Shown here in pieces: positions 18,206 to 25,662 of a stretch of 64,000 nucleotides of DNA. The notes under the pieces were generated by a model, which ran no database searches, was not told the origin of the DNA, and saw nothing but the letters and a program-made list of their open reading frames with translations. The DNA lies in assembly GCF_963678425.1 (NCBI RefSeq), contig NZ_OY782855.1, positions 868,001-932,000 of the forward strand, read 5' to 3'. This DNA comes from an uncultured Bacteroides sp. GTDB taxonomy: Bacteria > Bacteroidota > Bacteroidia > Bacteroidales > Bacteroidaceae. Position 1 is the first letter of the stretch, and the number at the start of each line of letters is the position of its first letter. A program made the translations under genes and the position numbers.

Positions 18206-18613
18206 ATGAAAAAGACATTATTTTTATTGATGCTCCTCTTTTTAGGAGTTACGTATGCTTCCGCTGAAAAGCAGGCGGAAATTATGTTCGACAGAACAAC
18301 ACATGATTTCGGTAAATTCTCTGAAGACAGCCCAAAAGTAAAATGTGTATTTACATTTACGAATACCGGAGATGCACCGTTAGTAATTAATCAAGCTGTG
18401 GCTTCTTGCGGATGTACTATTCCTGACTACACCAAGGAACCAATTATGCCAGGTAAAAAAGGAACTATCGAAGTTACTTACAATGGGGCAGGTAAATATC
18501 CTGGTGAATTTAAGAAAAGCATCACAGTAAGGAGCAATGCCAAATCAGAGTTGACTAGAATATATATCAAGGGGGAGATGACCCCCAAAACAGTAAAAAG
18601 CGCAAAGAATTAA
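18206..18613 (+). CDS. DUF1573 domain exported protein
   Basis: A 135-residue protein with a signal peptide (MKKTLFLLMLLFLGVTYASA) and one DUF1573 immunoglobulin-like domain: FDRTTHDFGKFSEDSPKVKC, FTNTGDAPLVINQAVASCGC, PIMPGKKGTIEVTYN and FKKSITVRSNA. The Cys pair in ASCGCT is typical of the family. These small exported proteins are very common in Bacteroidota, and their function is not established. The gene stands alone. Confidence 0.92.
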   Translation: MKKTLFLLMLLFLGVTYASAEKQAEIMFDRTTHDFGKFSEDSPKVKCVFTFTNTGDAPLVINQAVASCGCTIPDYTKEPIMPGKKGTIEVTYNGAGKYPGEFKKSITVRSNAKSELTRIYIKGEMTPKTVKSAKN

Positions 18614-18676
18614 CTTTACATTCGGGCTTTTTATATTATTAATTTCGCTCAAATCTGTTCACTCTATTTTGAACGA

Positions 18677-18904
18677 CTATCTTATTTTATGCCGAATAAA
18701 ATGCCTTGTTGTAATGAACAAAAAGTACAGCAAGGCAATCACGGCTACTACTATTCCCACTTGAAAGACAGCCATATAAGAACCTATCTCAACCAGGTTG
18801 CAACCCAAAGCAACACCAATCCCCACTCCTGCTTCCCAGAATAACAAATATGTGGTATTGGCTGTTCCACGCTGACAATGCTCAGACAGATTAACGAACA
18901 TTTC
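18677..18904 (-). pseudogene. 3' part of an MFS transporter gene cut by an insertion sequence
   Basis: The C-terminal end of the transporter whose 5' part is at 20312-21279. When the element at 18905-20311 and one copy of the 8-base target duplication are removed, the reading frame continues without a shift through FLEMFVNLSEHCQRGTANTT and two membrane segments to the stop at 18677. The intact protein would have about 395 residues. This fragment has no start signal of its own and is probably not translated. Confidence 0.9.
18897..18904. repeat. Target site duplication, left copy
   Basis: AACATTTC directly abuts the left end of the insertion sequence. The same 8 bases follow its right end at 20312-20319. 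Confidence 0.92.
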
Positions 18905-18955
18905 GGCTCACCCGATAATTAGTGGGGTAATAAGATAAAATGTTATCTTTGTCGT

Positions 18956-19339
18956 ATGGAAAAGGACGTTTTATTATCATTAGTAAGTTTGATGCTTCCC
19001 GAAAACATCTTATCAAGGTTTAGTATCGTAAATGTAGAAAAGAGTTCAGATGCAATACTTATTTATTTGGAGGAGAAAATAGATGCTAAATATGCTTCGA
19101 ATGATTTCTTTGAATCCAAAGGCTTCCTGAATCCTGTCACCATCAGAGATTTTCCTCTTCGTGACAAAGCTGTTGATTTGGTTGTTCGTCGCCGCCGTTG
19201 GATTAATCGGCAAACAAATGAAAGTTTTACAGCTCCTTATGATGAGTTTAAAGCCGAAGGTACCCGCTATTCGAAAGAATTTGCGGCTTTTTTAAAAGAG
19301 GTGTATGGAGACGAGACCTACGAGCTCCCGTTCGCTTGA
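18956..19339 (+). CDS. ISAon1-type transposase N-terminal region protein
   Basis: A 127-residue first gene of the insertion sequence. It resembles the N-terminal-region proteins of ISAon1 elements: LPENILSRFSIVNVEKSSDA, LEEKIDAKYASNDFFESKGF, RDFPLRDKAVDLVVRRRRWI and a basic C-terminal half. It probably binds the terminal repeats. It overlaps the transposase gene by 35 bases. The second frame is closed by a TAA at 19293-19295 just before its own ATG, so coupling by reinitiation fits better than a frameshift. Confidence 0.85.
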   Translation: MEKDVLLSLVSLMLPENILSRFSIVNVEKSSDAILIYLEEKIDAKYASNDFFESKGFLNPVTIRDFPLRDKAVDLVVRRRRWINRQTNESFTAPYDEFKAEGTRYSKEFAAFLKEVYGDETYELPFA

Positions 19340-20288
19340 TGCTTATTATCATATAAACGGGGATACGTTTGAAAAACAGTATAAAGAAGTCCTGAGTGGC
19401 TATCGTCGATGGAATGAATATTCTCATGCGGATGAGTGGCTTATATTCCCGGATAATGTTGGTAAACGGCTTTGCATTGATGAGACATCCATAAGTGACG
19501 GCGAGCTTTATACCATAGTCTCCAATCCCGAAGCACGTGGGAGAGAAGGGTCGCTGGTAGCTTTGGTTAAAGGTGTTTCCTCAAATGATGTAATCGATAC
19601 TTTAAAACTCATACCTGAGGATAAACGATGTGTCGTGGAAGAAGTTACAATGGATCTGTCCAATAGCATGAATCTTATAATCCGAAGATGTTTTCCAAAA
19701 GCCAAGCGTACAATTGATCGTTTCCATGTTCAAAAGTTGGCATGTGATGCATTGCAGGAAATGAGAATAGCACATCGTTGGGATGCCATTCAAGCCGATA
19801 CGGATGCAAAAGAAGAAGCTAAGGAAAAAGGAGAAGATTATCAGCCTGCCACATTTGCAAACGGTGATACGCAAAAACAATTGTTGGCAAGGAGTCGATA
19901 TTTACTGTTCAAATCCATGGACAAATGGACGGAAAGCCAAAAGGAAAGAGCGGCAATATTGTTTGATATCTATCCCGATATAAAAGAAGCTTATTCTCTA
20001 ACGCACTCACTGAGAATGATATTCAACAAGAACACGGTAAAGGATGCAGCCAGGATGTCACTTGCACGTTGGTATGACAAAGTGGACAACTCTGGCTTTA
20101 AAAGCTTTAATGTCATAGCAGGAACATTGTACGAACATTACGACGAGGTATTGAACTTCTTTACAAACAGGGCTACCAATGCGTTTGCAGAATCTTTTAA
20201 TGCAAAGATCAAACAATTTAGGGCACAGCTTAGAGGAGTGATTGATATAAAGTTTTTCTTCTTTAGATTGAGTAAGCTTTATGCCTAG
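19305..20288 (+). CDS. DDE transposase (ISL3-like)
   Basis: A 327-residue catalytic transposase. The three acidic positions are visible in LCIDETSISDG, in VTMDLSNSMN with AKRTIDRFHVQKLA, and in NAFAESFNAKIKQFRAQLRG near the C-terminus. The ISL3-type RFHVQK and FNAKIK segments support the assignment. The start at 19305 overlaps the end of the preceding gene and is preceded by an AGAGG. The stop is 23 bases inside the right terminal repeat boundary. The gene appears complete. Confidence 0.92.
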   Translation: METRPTSSRSLDAYYHINGDTFEKQYKEVLSGYRRWNEYSHADEWLIFPDNVGKRLCIDETSISDGELYTIVSNPEARGREGSLVALVKGVSSNDVIDTLKLIPEDKRCVVEEVTMDLSNSMNLIIRRCFPKAKRTIDRFHVQKLACDALQEMRIAHRWDAIQADTDAKEEAKEKGEDYQPATFANGDTQKQLLARSRYLLFKSMDKWTESQKERAAILFDIYPDIKEAYSLTHSLRMIFNKNTVKDAARMSLARWYDKVDNSGFKSFNVIAGTLYEHYDEVLNFFTNRATNAFAESFNAKIKQFRAQLRGVIDIKFFFFRLSKLYA

Positions 20289-20311
20289 CCCCACTAAATA
20301 TCGGGTGAGCC

Positions 20312-20319
20312 AACATTTC
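20312..20319. repeat. Target site duplication, right copy
   Basis: AACATTTC, identical to 18897-18904. Confidence 0.92.
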
Positions 20320-21279
20320 CAGAAAGTCTGATGCAGTCAAGCCAAATCCAATTCCTATCAACACTCCGGAAGTGATCAAAGAAACTTCTTCGTAATGGGT
20401 AATAAGTAGCAGTAAAGAGAGGATAATCAGAATCAGCCCACTTACAATACGCGCACGAAAGTCAGCCTCAACAAAGACAATCCGATTAGCCACCATGGCC
20501 AAAATAAATCCACAGCCGATGGCTCCGAAGAAACGGATCGTAGCATACTGCAAATTAACAGAAATGGCATATACATTAATAGTAGAAATCAGCATTCCAA
20601 AGATAATAGAAACCAATACAAGATTTCCGGCAGTAACTCTTCCACGGTAAAGCAGGAAACGGTCTGTGGAAAGAACTTTGGTTCCCATCGGAGCACGGAA
20701 CGGAACACGAACCATAGCCAAAGAAAGAATGCCAACGACTCCTGAAACAATAGAAGCATAAAGCACTGTTTTCAAGTCGGAATAGCTGTAAAGTAACAGA
20801 CCGATCATGGGACCAAAAGCCATACCCAGTCGCCCAGCCCATGAAAAACTGATATTCCCTTCACTGCGGCGGGTGGAAGATGTTATGTCAATCGCCACCG
20901 TACTGCTGGTAGCAGTTGTGACGCCAAACAAGGCACCCTGAAGCAACCTCAGTACAGCTATCCACAGCATACTTCCAATCACAGAATAGCCTGCCACGAT
21001 GGCAATAACAGTTAAAAAAGAAAACATACAAACATCTTTGCGTTTGTATGTATCAATAATATAACTGTAAAAAGGACCTACAATAAACATCGCTCCTGCA
21101 AAGAACGCAAGTACTAAGCCAGCCTGACCAATGGTTGTACCGGGAAATCTTCCCACCAGATACATAGGAAGTATCGGTAAAAACATGTAAAGCGACACAA
21201 AAAGCAAAAAATTGCTAACATATGCCCATATAAAGTTGGCAGTCCACAACTTTGCAGGAGAGAGTGTATTCATAGGCAA
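20312..21279 (-). pseudogene. 5' part of an interrupted MFS transporter gene
   Basis: About 320 residues of a major facilitator transporter: LWTANFIWAYVSNFLLFVSL, PMYLVGRFPGTTIGQAGLVL, YSYIIDTYKRKDV and ten or so membrane segments up to GIGFGLTASDFLEML. The insertion sequence begins at this point, and the frame runs 16 residues into it before a stop. The remainder is at 18677-18904. The start is 6 bases after panB, so the two genes were one operon. Loss of the last two membrane helices very probably inactivates the protein. The substrate is unknown. Confidence 0.92.
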
Positions 21280-21285
21280 AAGAGA

Positions 21286-22107
21286 TTAATATTGTTCTTT
21301 CTCATTAGGAAAGTCAGAGCTCTTTACATCCGTCACGTATTGTCCGATAGCTTCGGTCATCACTGTGTGAAGATCGGCGTAGCGACGAAGGAACTTAGGG
21401 CTGAAGCCCTGGCTCATTCCCAACATATCCTGAATAACCAGCACCTGACCATCAACCTTTCCGCCGGCACCGATTCCGATAATAGGAATAGTCAGCTCCC
21501 TAGCTACACGTTCTGCCAGTACAGCAGGAATTTTTTCAAGAACAATGGCAAAGCATCCGGCTTCTTCCAACAAGTGTGCATCGTGAACCAATTTTTCTGC
21601 TTCAACATCATCCTTTGCGCGTACAGTATATGTACCGTATTTATTTATTGATTGAGGCATTAGTCCCAGGTGTCCCATAACAGGAATTCCGGCAGAAAGA
21701 ATACGTTGAACAGTTTCAATAATCTCTTCACCACCTTCAAGTTTCAGCGCATCAGCAAGAGACTCCTTCATGATACGGATTGCCGAAGCAAGTCCCTCAA
21801 GCGGATTCCCTTGGTATGAACCGAAAGGCATATCAACAACAACCATTGCACGGTTCACGCCGCGAACAACAGATTTACCGTGATAAATCATCTGATCAAG
21901 TGTAATAGGCAACGTGGTAACGTTTCCTGCCATGGTGTTTGATGCTGAGTCTCCAACCAATATTACGTCAATACCTGCGCCATCAACAATCTTTGCCATG
22001 GTATAATCATAGGAGGTAAGCATTGAAATCTTCTCTCCTCTTTGTTTCATTTCGATAAGACGGTGAGTAGTCACCTTTCTTGTATCTTCAGAAATGTATC
22101 CAGCCAT
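21286..22107 (-). CDS. panB: 3-methyl-2-oxobutanoate hydroxymethyltransferase
   Basis: A 273-residue PanB, which makes ketopantoate from alpha-ketoisovalerate and methylene-tetrahydrofolate in pantothenate synthesis. The family motifs are MLTSYDYTMAKIVDGAGIDVILVGDSASN, VDMPFGSYQ, GGEEIIETV, GIPVMGHLGLMPQS, CFAIVLEKIP, IIGIGAGGKVDGQVLVIQDM. Asp and Glu metal and catalytic residues are in place. It is cytoplasmic and decameric in the family. It is first in an operon with the MFS gene now split by the insertion sequence, which suggests that transporter once carried a pantothenate-related or unrelated compound. Confidence 0.96.
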   Translation of the reverse strand: MAGYISEDTRKVTTHRLIEMKQRGEKISMLTSYDYTMAKIVDGAGIDVILVGDSASNTMAGNVTTLPITLDQMIYHGKSVVRGVNRAMVVVDMPFGSYQGNPLEGLASAIRIMKESLADALKLEGGEEIIETVQRILSAGIPVMGHLGLMPQSINKYGTYTVRAKDDVEAEKLVHDAHLLEEAGCFAIVLEKIPAVLAERVARELTIPIIGIGAGGKVDGQVLVIQDMLGMSQGFSPKFLRRYADLHTVMTEAIGQYVTDVKSSDFPNEKEQY

Positions 22108-22148
22108 AATTTTAAATTATTTAAAGTCCAACTACTAAAAATTGTCTG

Positions 22149-22156
22149 CAAATGTA
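22149..22156 (-). promoter_or_regulatory. -7 box of panB
   Basis: TACATTTG on the minus strand, 41 bases before the panB ATG, matches TAnnTTTG. No good -33 box seen. Confidence 0.45.
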
Positions 22157-22293
22157 GTGCTTATAGTTAAAACAGAAAAGGAATTTAATAAAAAGATGTC
22201 TAATACACTAATTTAGAACAGTCATGGCAATGAATGGTTCATTTATAAAAAGGATGGAGTATGCTTTATAAACCATAAAGGAATGGTTTATCG

Positions 22294-22362
22294 TTTGATA
22301 TATATCTAAGGGTATGTTTGATATACATCAAAAGATGTCTTTGATATACATCAAACATATAG
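22294..22362. repeat. Three tandem 23-bp repeats with palindromic core
   Basis: Three units begin at 22294, 22317 and 22340, a period of exactly 23 bases. The second and third carry TTTGATATACATCAAA, the first a 14/16 match. Each core has 6-base inverted ends (TTTGAT/ATCAAA). They lie between the HAD gene and panB, upstream of the panB promoter. Regularly spaced operators are possible. Confidence 0.75.
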
Positions 22363-22398
22363 TGAGATGGGGGTCTAAATCATATTCATTAACCGTAG

Positions 22399-23049
22399 TT
22401 ATGCTTTTACTTCTACAAGTTTTTCAAAAGTGAAACCTTTGAAATCATCAATAATATAATGAGCCTTGCCTTCTATCGCCTCGCGTTGATTTGTAGTAGC
22501 CAGTCCAATAACGGTTGATCCGGCAGCATTACCTGCTTTCAGACCGTGGAAGGAGTCCTCAAATACATAACTATCTTGGGGAGTGGCGCCAAGTATTTCA
22601 GCACCCAGGATAAAACATTCAGGATTGGGCTTTGATTCCTTAAACAGATTAGCAGTTACAATGGTATCAAACAGCTGGGGCAATTCCGGATGCGAACGAT
22701 ACACATTCTCCATCTTTTTGGTATTAGAACTTGTTACAACGGCCAGTTTCACATCGTGTTTACGCAGGTCGTCAATAAAGTCGAGCACACCGGGAATGTA
22801 GTCATAAGTCATATTCATCTCGAAAAGATCAAGATCCTTACGAATCTGCTCCTGAGCCTCTTTCATATCAGCGAAGTACTTATCGTAGATCTGTATTAAT
22901 GTCTGTCCCTTAATCAGCCTATCGAAGCCTGGAAGTTCAGGATGATATTTACGTCCCTGCTCTCCCCAAAATATGCTATATTGGGTTTCTGTATCCATTA
23001 CCACACCGTCAAAGTCGAAAAGAGCTGCTATTGTTTTAGATTCTTTCAT
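22399..23049 (-). CDS. HAD-family phosphatase (beta-phosphoglucomutase-like)
   Basis: A 216-residue HAD hydrolase of the subclass with a helical cap. Motif I is LFDFDGVVMDTE, motif II is AVVTSSNTKKM, the motif III lysine is in KESKPNPECFILGAEILG, and motif IV is YVFEDSFHGLKAGNAAG. This supports a Mg-dependent phosphatase or phosphomutase on a small sugar phosphate. The precise substrate is open. It is divergent from the MATE gene, with a nearly mirror-symmetric promoter region between. Confidence 0.88.
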   Translation of the reverse strand: MKESKTIAALFDFDGVVMDTETQYSIFWGEQGRKYHPELPGFDRLIKGQTLIQIYDKYFADMKEAQEQIRKDLDLFEMNMTYDYIPGVLDFIDDLRKHDVKLAVVTSSNTKKMENVYRSHPELPQLFDTIVTANLFKESKPNPECFILGAEILGATPQDSYVFEDSFHGLKAGNAAGSTVIGLATTNQREAIEGKAHYIIDDFKGFTFEKLVEVKA

Positions 23050-23070
23050 TATCTATAATAAATTTTGTAC

Positions 23071-23125
23071 GCTGCAAAGTTCCGAATAATACTTTAATGC
23101 AGCAAATAATTCGTACCTTTGCAGC
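23071..23125. promoter_or_regulatory. Mirror-symmetric divergent promoter region
   Basis: GCTGCAAAG (23071-23079) and CTTTGCAGC (23117-23125) are perfect inverted arms, with a second inverted CGAAT/ATTCG pair inside. Rightward, TACCTTTG (23114-23121) is a -7 box for the MATE gene. Leftward, the mirror sequence reads GAACTTTG. The distances to the two ATGs are nearly equal (22 and 25 bases). Confidence 0.6.
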
Positions 23126-23149
23126 ACTTAAAAAAATGTAAAGTCGTTT

Positions 23150-24511
23150 ATGTCTGTTAAGAACAACCCTCACATTCTCGGAACCGAGAGCATTGGTAAA
23201 TTATTGCTTCAATATTCAATCCCGGCTATTATCGGGATGACAGTGACCTCACTTTATAACATTATAGATAGTATATTCATAGGCCACGGTGTGGGTGCGA
23301 TAGCTATCTCCGGACTCGCTATTTCCTTTCCGCTGATGAACCTTGTAATTGCATTCTGTACGCTGGTAGGAACCGGAGGAGCGACTATATCTTCTATCCG
23401 CCTGGGACAGAAAGACCTAGCCGGAGCTACTGAAGTATTGGGAACTGTATTAATGCTTTGCCTGATTAACTCTGTTCTGTTCGGAGGATTGTTCCTTCTG
23501 TTTCTGGACCCTATCCTGATCTTTTTCGGAGCAAGTGAAACAACGCTGCCTTATGCGCGTGATTTTATGCAGGTTATACTTCTTGGTACACCAATATCAT
23601 ACACTATGATTAGTTTGAACAACGTAATGCGCGCCACCGGTTATCCAAAGAAAGCCATGCTTTCGTCTATGATTACCGTTGTTGCGAATGTAATCATTGC
23701 CCCTATATTTATTTTCAAATTCCATTGGGGAATCCGTGGTGCTGCTCTTGCAACAATTATCTCACAATCCATCGGAATGGTATGGGTGCTTCATCATTTT
23801 CTGAATAAAGAAAACTATGTTCACTTTAAGAAAGGCTTTCATGTAGTAAGAACCCGGATTGTGAAGACTATCTTTTCCATTGGCATGGCTCCTTTCCTGA
23901 TGAATGTCTGTGCATGTGGAATAGTTATCGTGATAAATAATATTCTCCAAAAAAGTGGCGGTGACATGGCAATCGGAGCCTACGGTATTATAAACCGCGT
24001 GCTTATGCTGTTCGTTATGATTATCATGGGACTCACAATGGGTATGCAGCCAATTATAGGATATAACTATGGAGCCAATCAGATGAAAAGAGTTAAGCAG
24101 ACTTTAAAAATAGGTATTGCTTCGGGTGTCACCATCAATACCTTAGGATTCATAGCATGTGTATTTTTCCCTTATGCCATATCTTCAATGTTCACCAGCG
24201 AGAAATCGTTAATAGACATTGCTGCAACAGGTTTACGTATCTCTGTCCTGGCATTTCCCATTGTAGCCAGCCAGATTGTTATATCGAACTTCTTTCAGAG
24301 TATCGGAAAAGCAAAAGTAAGTATTTTCCTTTCACTCTCACGACAACTGGTTTATCTTCTACCTTGTTTACTGGTATTTCCTCACTTGCTTGGAACAACC
24401 GGTGTGTGGTGGAGCATGGTTGTGTCTGATGTTATGGCATTCGTTACAGCCATATTAATATTGTTTTATCATTTCAGAAGAGTTGCCAGGAAAGAGCAGC
24501 CTTTAGTCTGA
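23150..24511 (+). CDS. MATE-family multidrug efflux transporter
   Basis: A 453-residue MATE (MatE/NorM-like) antiporter of twelve membrane segments in two repeats. Typical features are LGTESIGKLLLQYSIPAIIGM at the start, SLYNIIDSIFIGHGVGAIAISGL, GTGGATISSIRLGQKD, the second-half MGLTMGMQPIIGYNYGANQM and QIVISNFFQSIGKAKVSIFL. These inner membrane pumps use a sodium or proton gradient to export drugs or metabolites. Length is normal. It is transcribed alone, divergent from the HAD gene. Confidence 0.93.
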   Translation: MSVKNNPHILGTESIGKLLLQYSIPAIIGMTVTSLYNIIDSIFIGHGVGAIAISGLAISFPLMNLVIAFCTLVGTGGATISSIRLGQKDLAGATEVLGTVLMLCLINSVLFGGLFLLFLDPILIFFGASETTLPYARDFMQVILLGTPISYTMISLNNVMRATGYPKKAMLSSMITVVANVIIAPIFIFKFHWGIRGAALATIISQSIGMVWVLHHFLNKENYVHFKKGFHVVRTRIVKTIFSIGMAPFLMNVCACGIVIVINNILQKSGGDMAIGAYGIINRVLMLFVMIIMGLTMGMQPIIGYNYGANQMKRVKQTLKIGIASGVTINTLGFIACVFFPYAISSMFTSEKSLIDIAATGLRISVLAFPIVASQIVISNFFQSIGKAKVSIFLSLSRQLVYLLPCLLVFPHLLGTTGVWWSMVVSDVMAFVTAILILFYHFRRVARKEQPLV

Positions 24512-24635
24512 AGACTAATAGAAAAAGATAAAACACTTAACGTAAACATGCAACCAAAAGTAATATTTGTATATTTTCTCTATAAACAAATACCATATTT
24601 TTATTTAACGCACTTATAATTCCAAGATTTATATG

Positions 24636-24643
24636 TAAGTTTG
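24636..24643 (+). promoter_or_regulatory. -7 box of the Crp/Fnr-type regulator gene
   Basis: TAAGTTTG, 44 bases before the ATG. Confidence 0.5.
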
Positions 24644-24687
24644 CGGAGAAGTTCTTTATTCAGAGAACTATTATTATAAAAGAATAA

Positions 24688-25353
24688 ATGATCAGCATAC
24701 TGTTAGAAAATCCACTCTTCAGGGGAACTACTCCCGACGAACTCTCCCTAAATTTTGAAGGAGTGAATTATCAGATTAAGAGCTTCAGGAAAGGAGATAT
24801 ACTCGCCTTTCAGGGTGATGTGTGCAATAAGCTGGTCATTCTTCTGAAAGGAAGTGTTCGTGGAGAGATGATTGATTACTCGGGTAAGCTGATAAAAATA
24901 GAAGATATCTCCGCCCCTCGTGCCCTCGCTCCTCTTTTCCTTTTCGGTACTGAGAATAAGTTTCCTGTTGAGGTTACTGCCAATGAAGAGGTAGAGGCTT
25001 TGTTTATTCCTAAAGAAAGTGTATTGTTACTCTTCCAGCGTAACAAGCGTTTTCTGGAGAACTATATGAATACCTCGGCAAACTATGCCAAGACTCTTTC
25101 CGACAAGCTTTTCTTTCTATCCTTTAAGAATATAAAGCAAAAACTAGCATCTTATATTCTTCGTCTATCTGCTACCGCTGACGATAACGTCGTTATGGAC
25201 CGTTCACAACAGGAGATGGCCGATTATTTTGGTGTGTCTCGTCCGTCACTTGCCCGCGAACTTTCGCACATGCAGGATGAAGGACTTATATCCGTAGACC
25301 GAAAACATATCCGCATTCTTAAAAAGGAAAAGCTAAAAGAGCTGATCCGATGA
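24688..25353 (+). CDS. Crp/Fnr-family regulator, candidate hcp activator
   Basis: A 221-residue regulator: a cyclic-nucleotide-binding-like sensor domain (about 1-120, FRKGDILAFQGDVCNKLVILLKGSVRGEM), a dimerisation helix, and a C-terminal winged helix (about 160-215, SQQEMADYFGVSRPSLAREL). There is no four-cysteine set for an Fnr iron-sulfur cluster. The position directly upstream of hcp matches HcpR-type regulators that respond to nitric oxide or nitrite through haem, but this ligand is inferred, not seen. The gene is separated from hcp by a hairpin and the hcp promoter. Confidence 0.88.
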   Translation: MISILLENPLFRGTTPDELSLNFEGVNYQIKSFRKGDILAFQGDVCNKLVILLKGSVRGEMIDYSGKLIKIEDISAPRALAPLFLFGTENKFPVEVTANEEVEALFIPKESVLLLFQRNKRFLENYMNTSANYAKTLSDKLFFLSFKNIKQKLASYILRLSATADDNVVMDRSQQEMADYFGVSRPSLARELSHMQDEGLISVDRKHIRILKKEKLKELIR

Positions 25354-25514
25354 TATTTCTTCGCGTAAGCAGGCACTCTACTTGCTACAAAAACTTTTCC
25401 GTATCATCGTTTTTATTTGTAACATTACAGGATCTGATAACCGGTTATCTTGATCATCTGCACCTGCATATAAATGAGATTAACGAATTAATTAAATCAA
25501 AATAAGGTCATTGA

Positions 25515-25560
25515 GAGCTGTTCTTCAGGATACAAAGAAACAAATTCTGAAAAACAGCTC
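25515..25560 (+). terminator. Hairpin after the Crp/Fnr-type gene
   Basis: 14-base arms (25515-25528 and 25547-25560) pair with a single G-U, loop 18 bases, followed by AATTATTTTC. Probably terminates the regulator transcript before the hcp promoter. Confidence 0.5.
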
Positions 25561-25575
25561 AATTATTTTCATTGT

Positions 25576-25591
25576 TGTAACATTGGTTACA
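25576..25591. promoter_or_regulatory. Crp/Fnr-like site of the hcp promoter
   Basis: TGTAACATTGGTTACA, with perfect 6-base inverted ends, has the size and spacing of a Crp/Fnr operator. Its centre is about 42 bases before the transcription start implied by the -7 box, the usual place for class II activation. Confidence 0.55.
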
Positions 25592-25613
25592 GAATTGCCT
25601 CCTTACTTCCCCA

Positions 25614-25621
25614 TATCTTTG
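25614..25621 (+). promoter_or_regulatory. -7 box of hcp
   Basis: TATCTTTG fits TAnnTTTG. No TTTG -33 box lies at the right distance, as expected for an activator-dependent promoter. Confidence 0.6.
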
Positions 25622-25662
25622 CACATATCAAAATAGTAATAACTTCTAAAAGTAATAAGATT

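Larger units (their letters stand above)
18905..20311 (+). mobile_element. Complete ISAon1/ISL3-like insertion sequence
   Basis: A 1407-bp element bounded by 23-base terminal inverted repeats that differ at one position (GGCTCACCCGAT at each end, read inward), flanked by an 8-base direct duplication. It carries two overlapping genes, an N-terminal-region protein and a DDE transposase, in the arrangement of ISAon1-type elements. 8-base duplications are usual for the ISL3 group. Both genes are intact, so the copy looks recent and potentially active. It splits an MFS gene in antisense orientation. Confidence 0.93.
25354..25662. other. Regulatory region upstream of hcp
   Basis: No gene. It contains a hairpin at 25515-25560, a Crp/Fnr-like site at 25576-25591 and the hcp -7 box at 25614-25621. 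Confidence 0.65.

Noticed and set aside
19280..19310. Programmed frameshift between the two transposase genes
   Set aside because: The run of T and A suggested slippage, but the second frame is +1 rather than -1 and has a TAA at 19293-19295 just before its own ATG. Reinitiation is simpler.
22294..22362. CRISPR-like array
   Set aside because: Period of 23 bases with almost no spacers and only three units. No cas genes. Better read as tandem operators.
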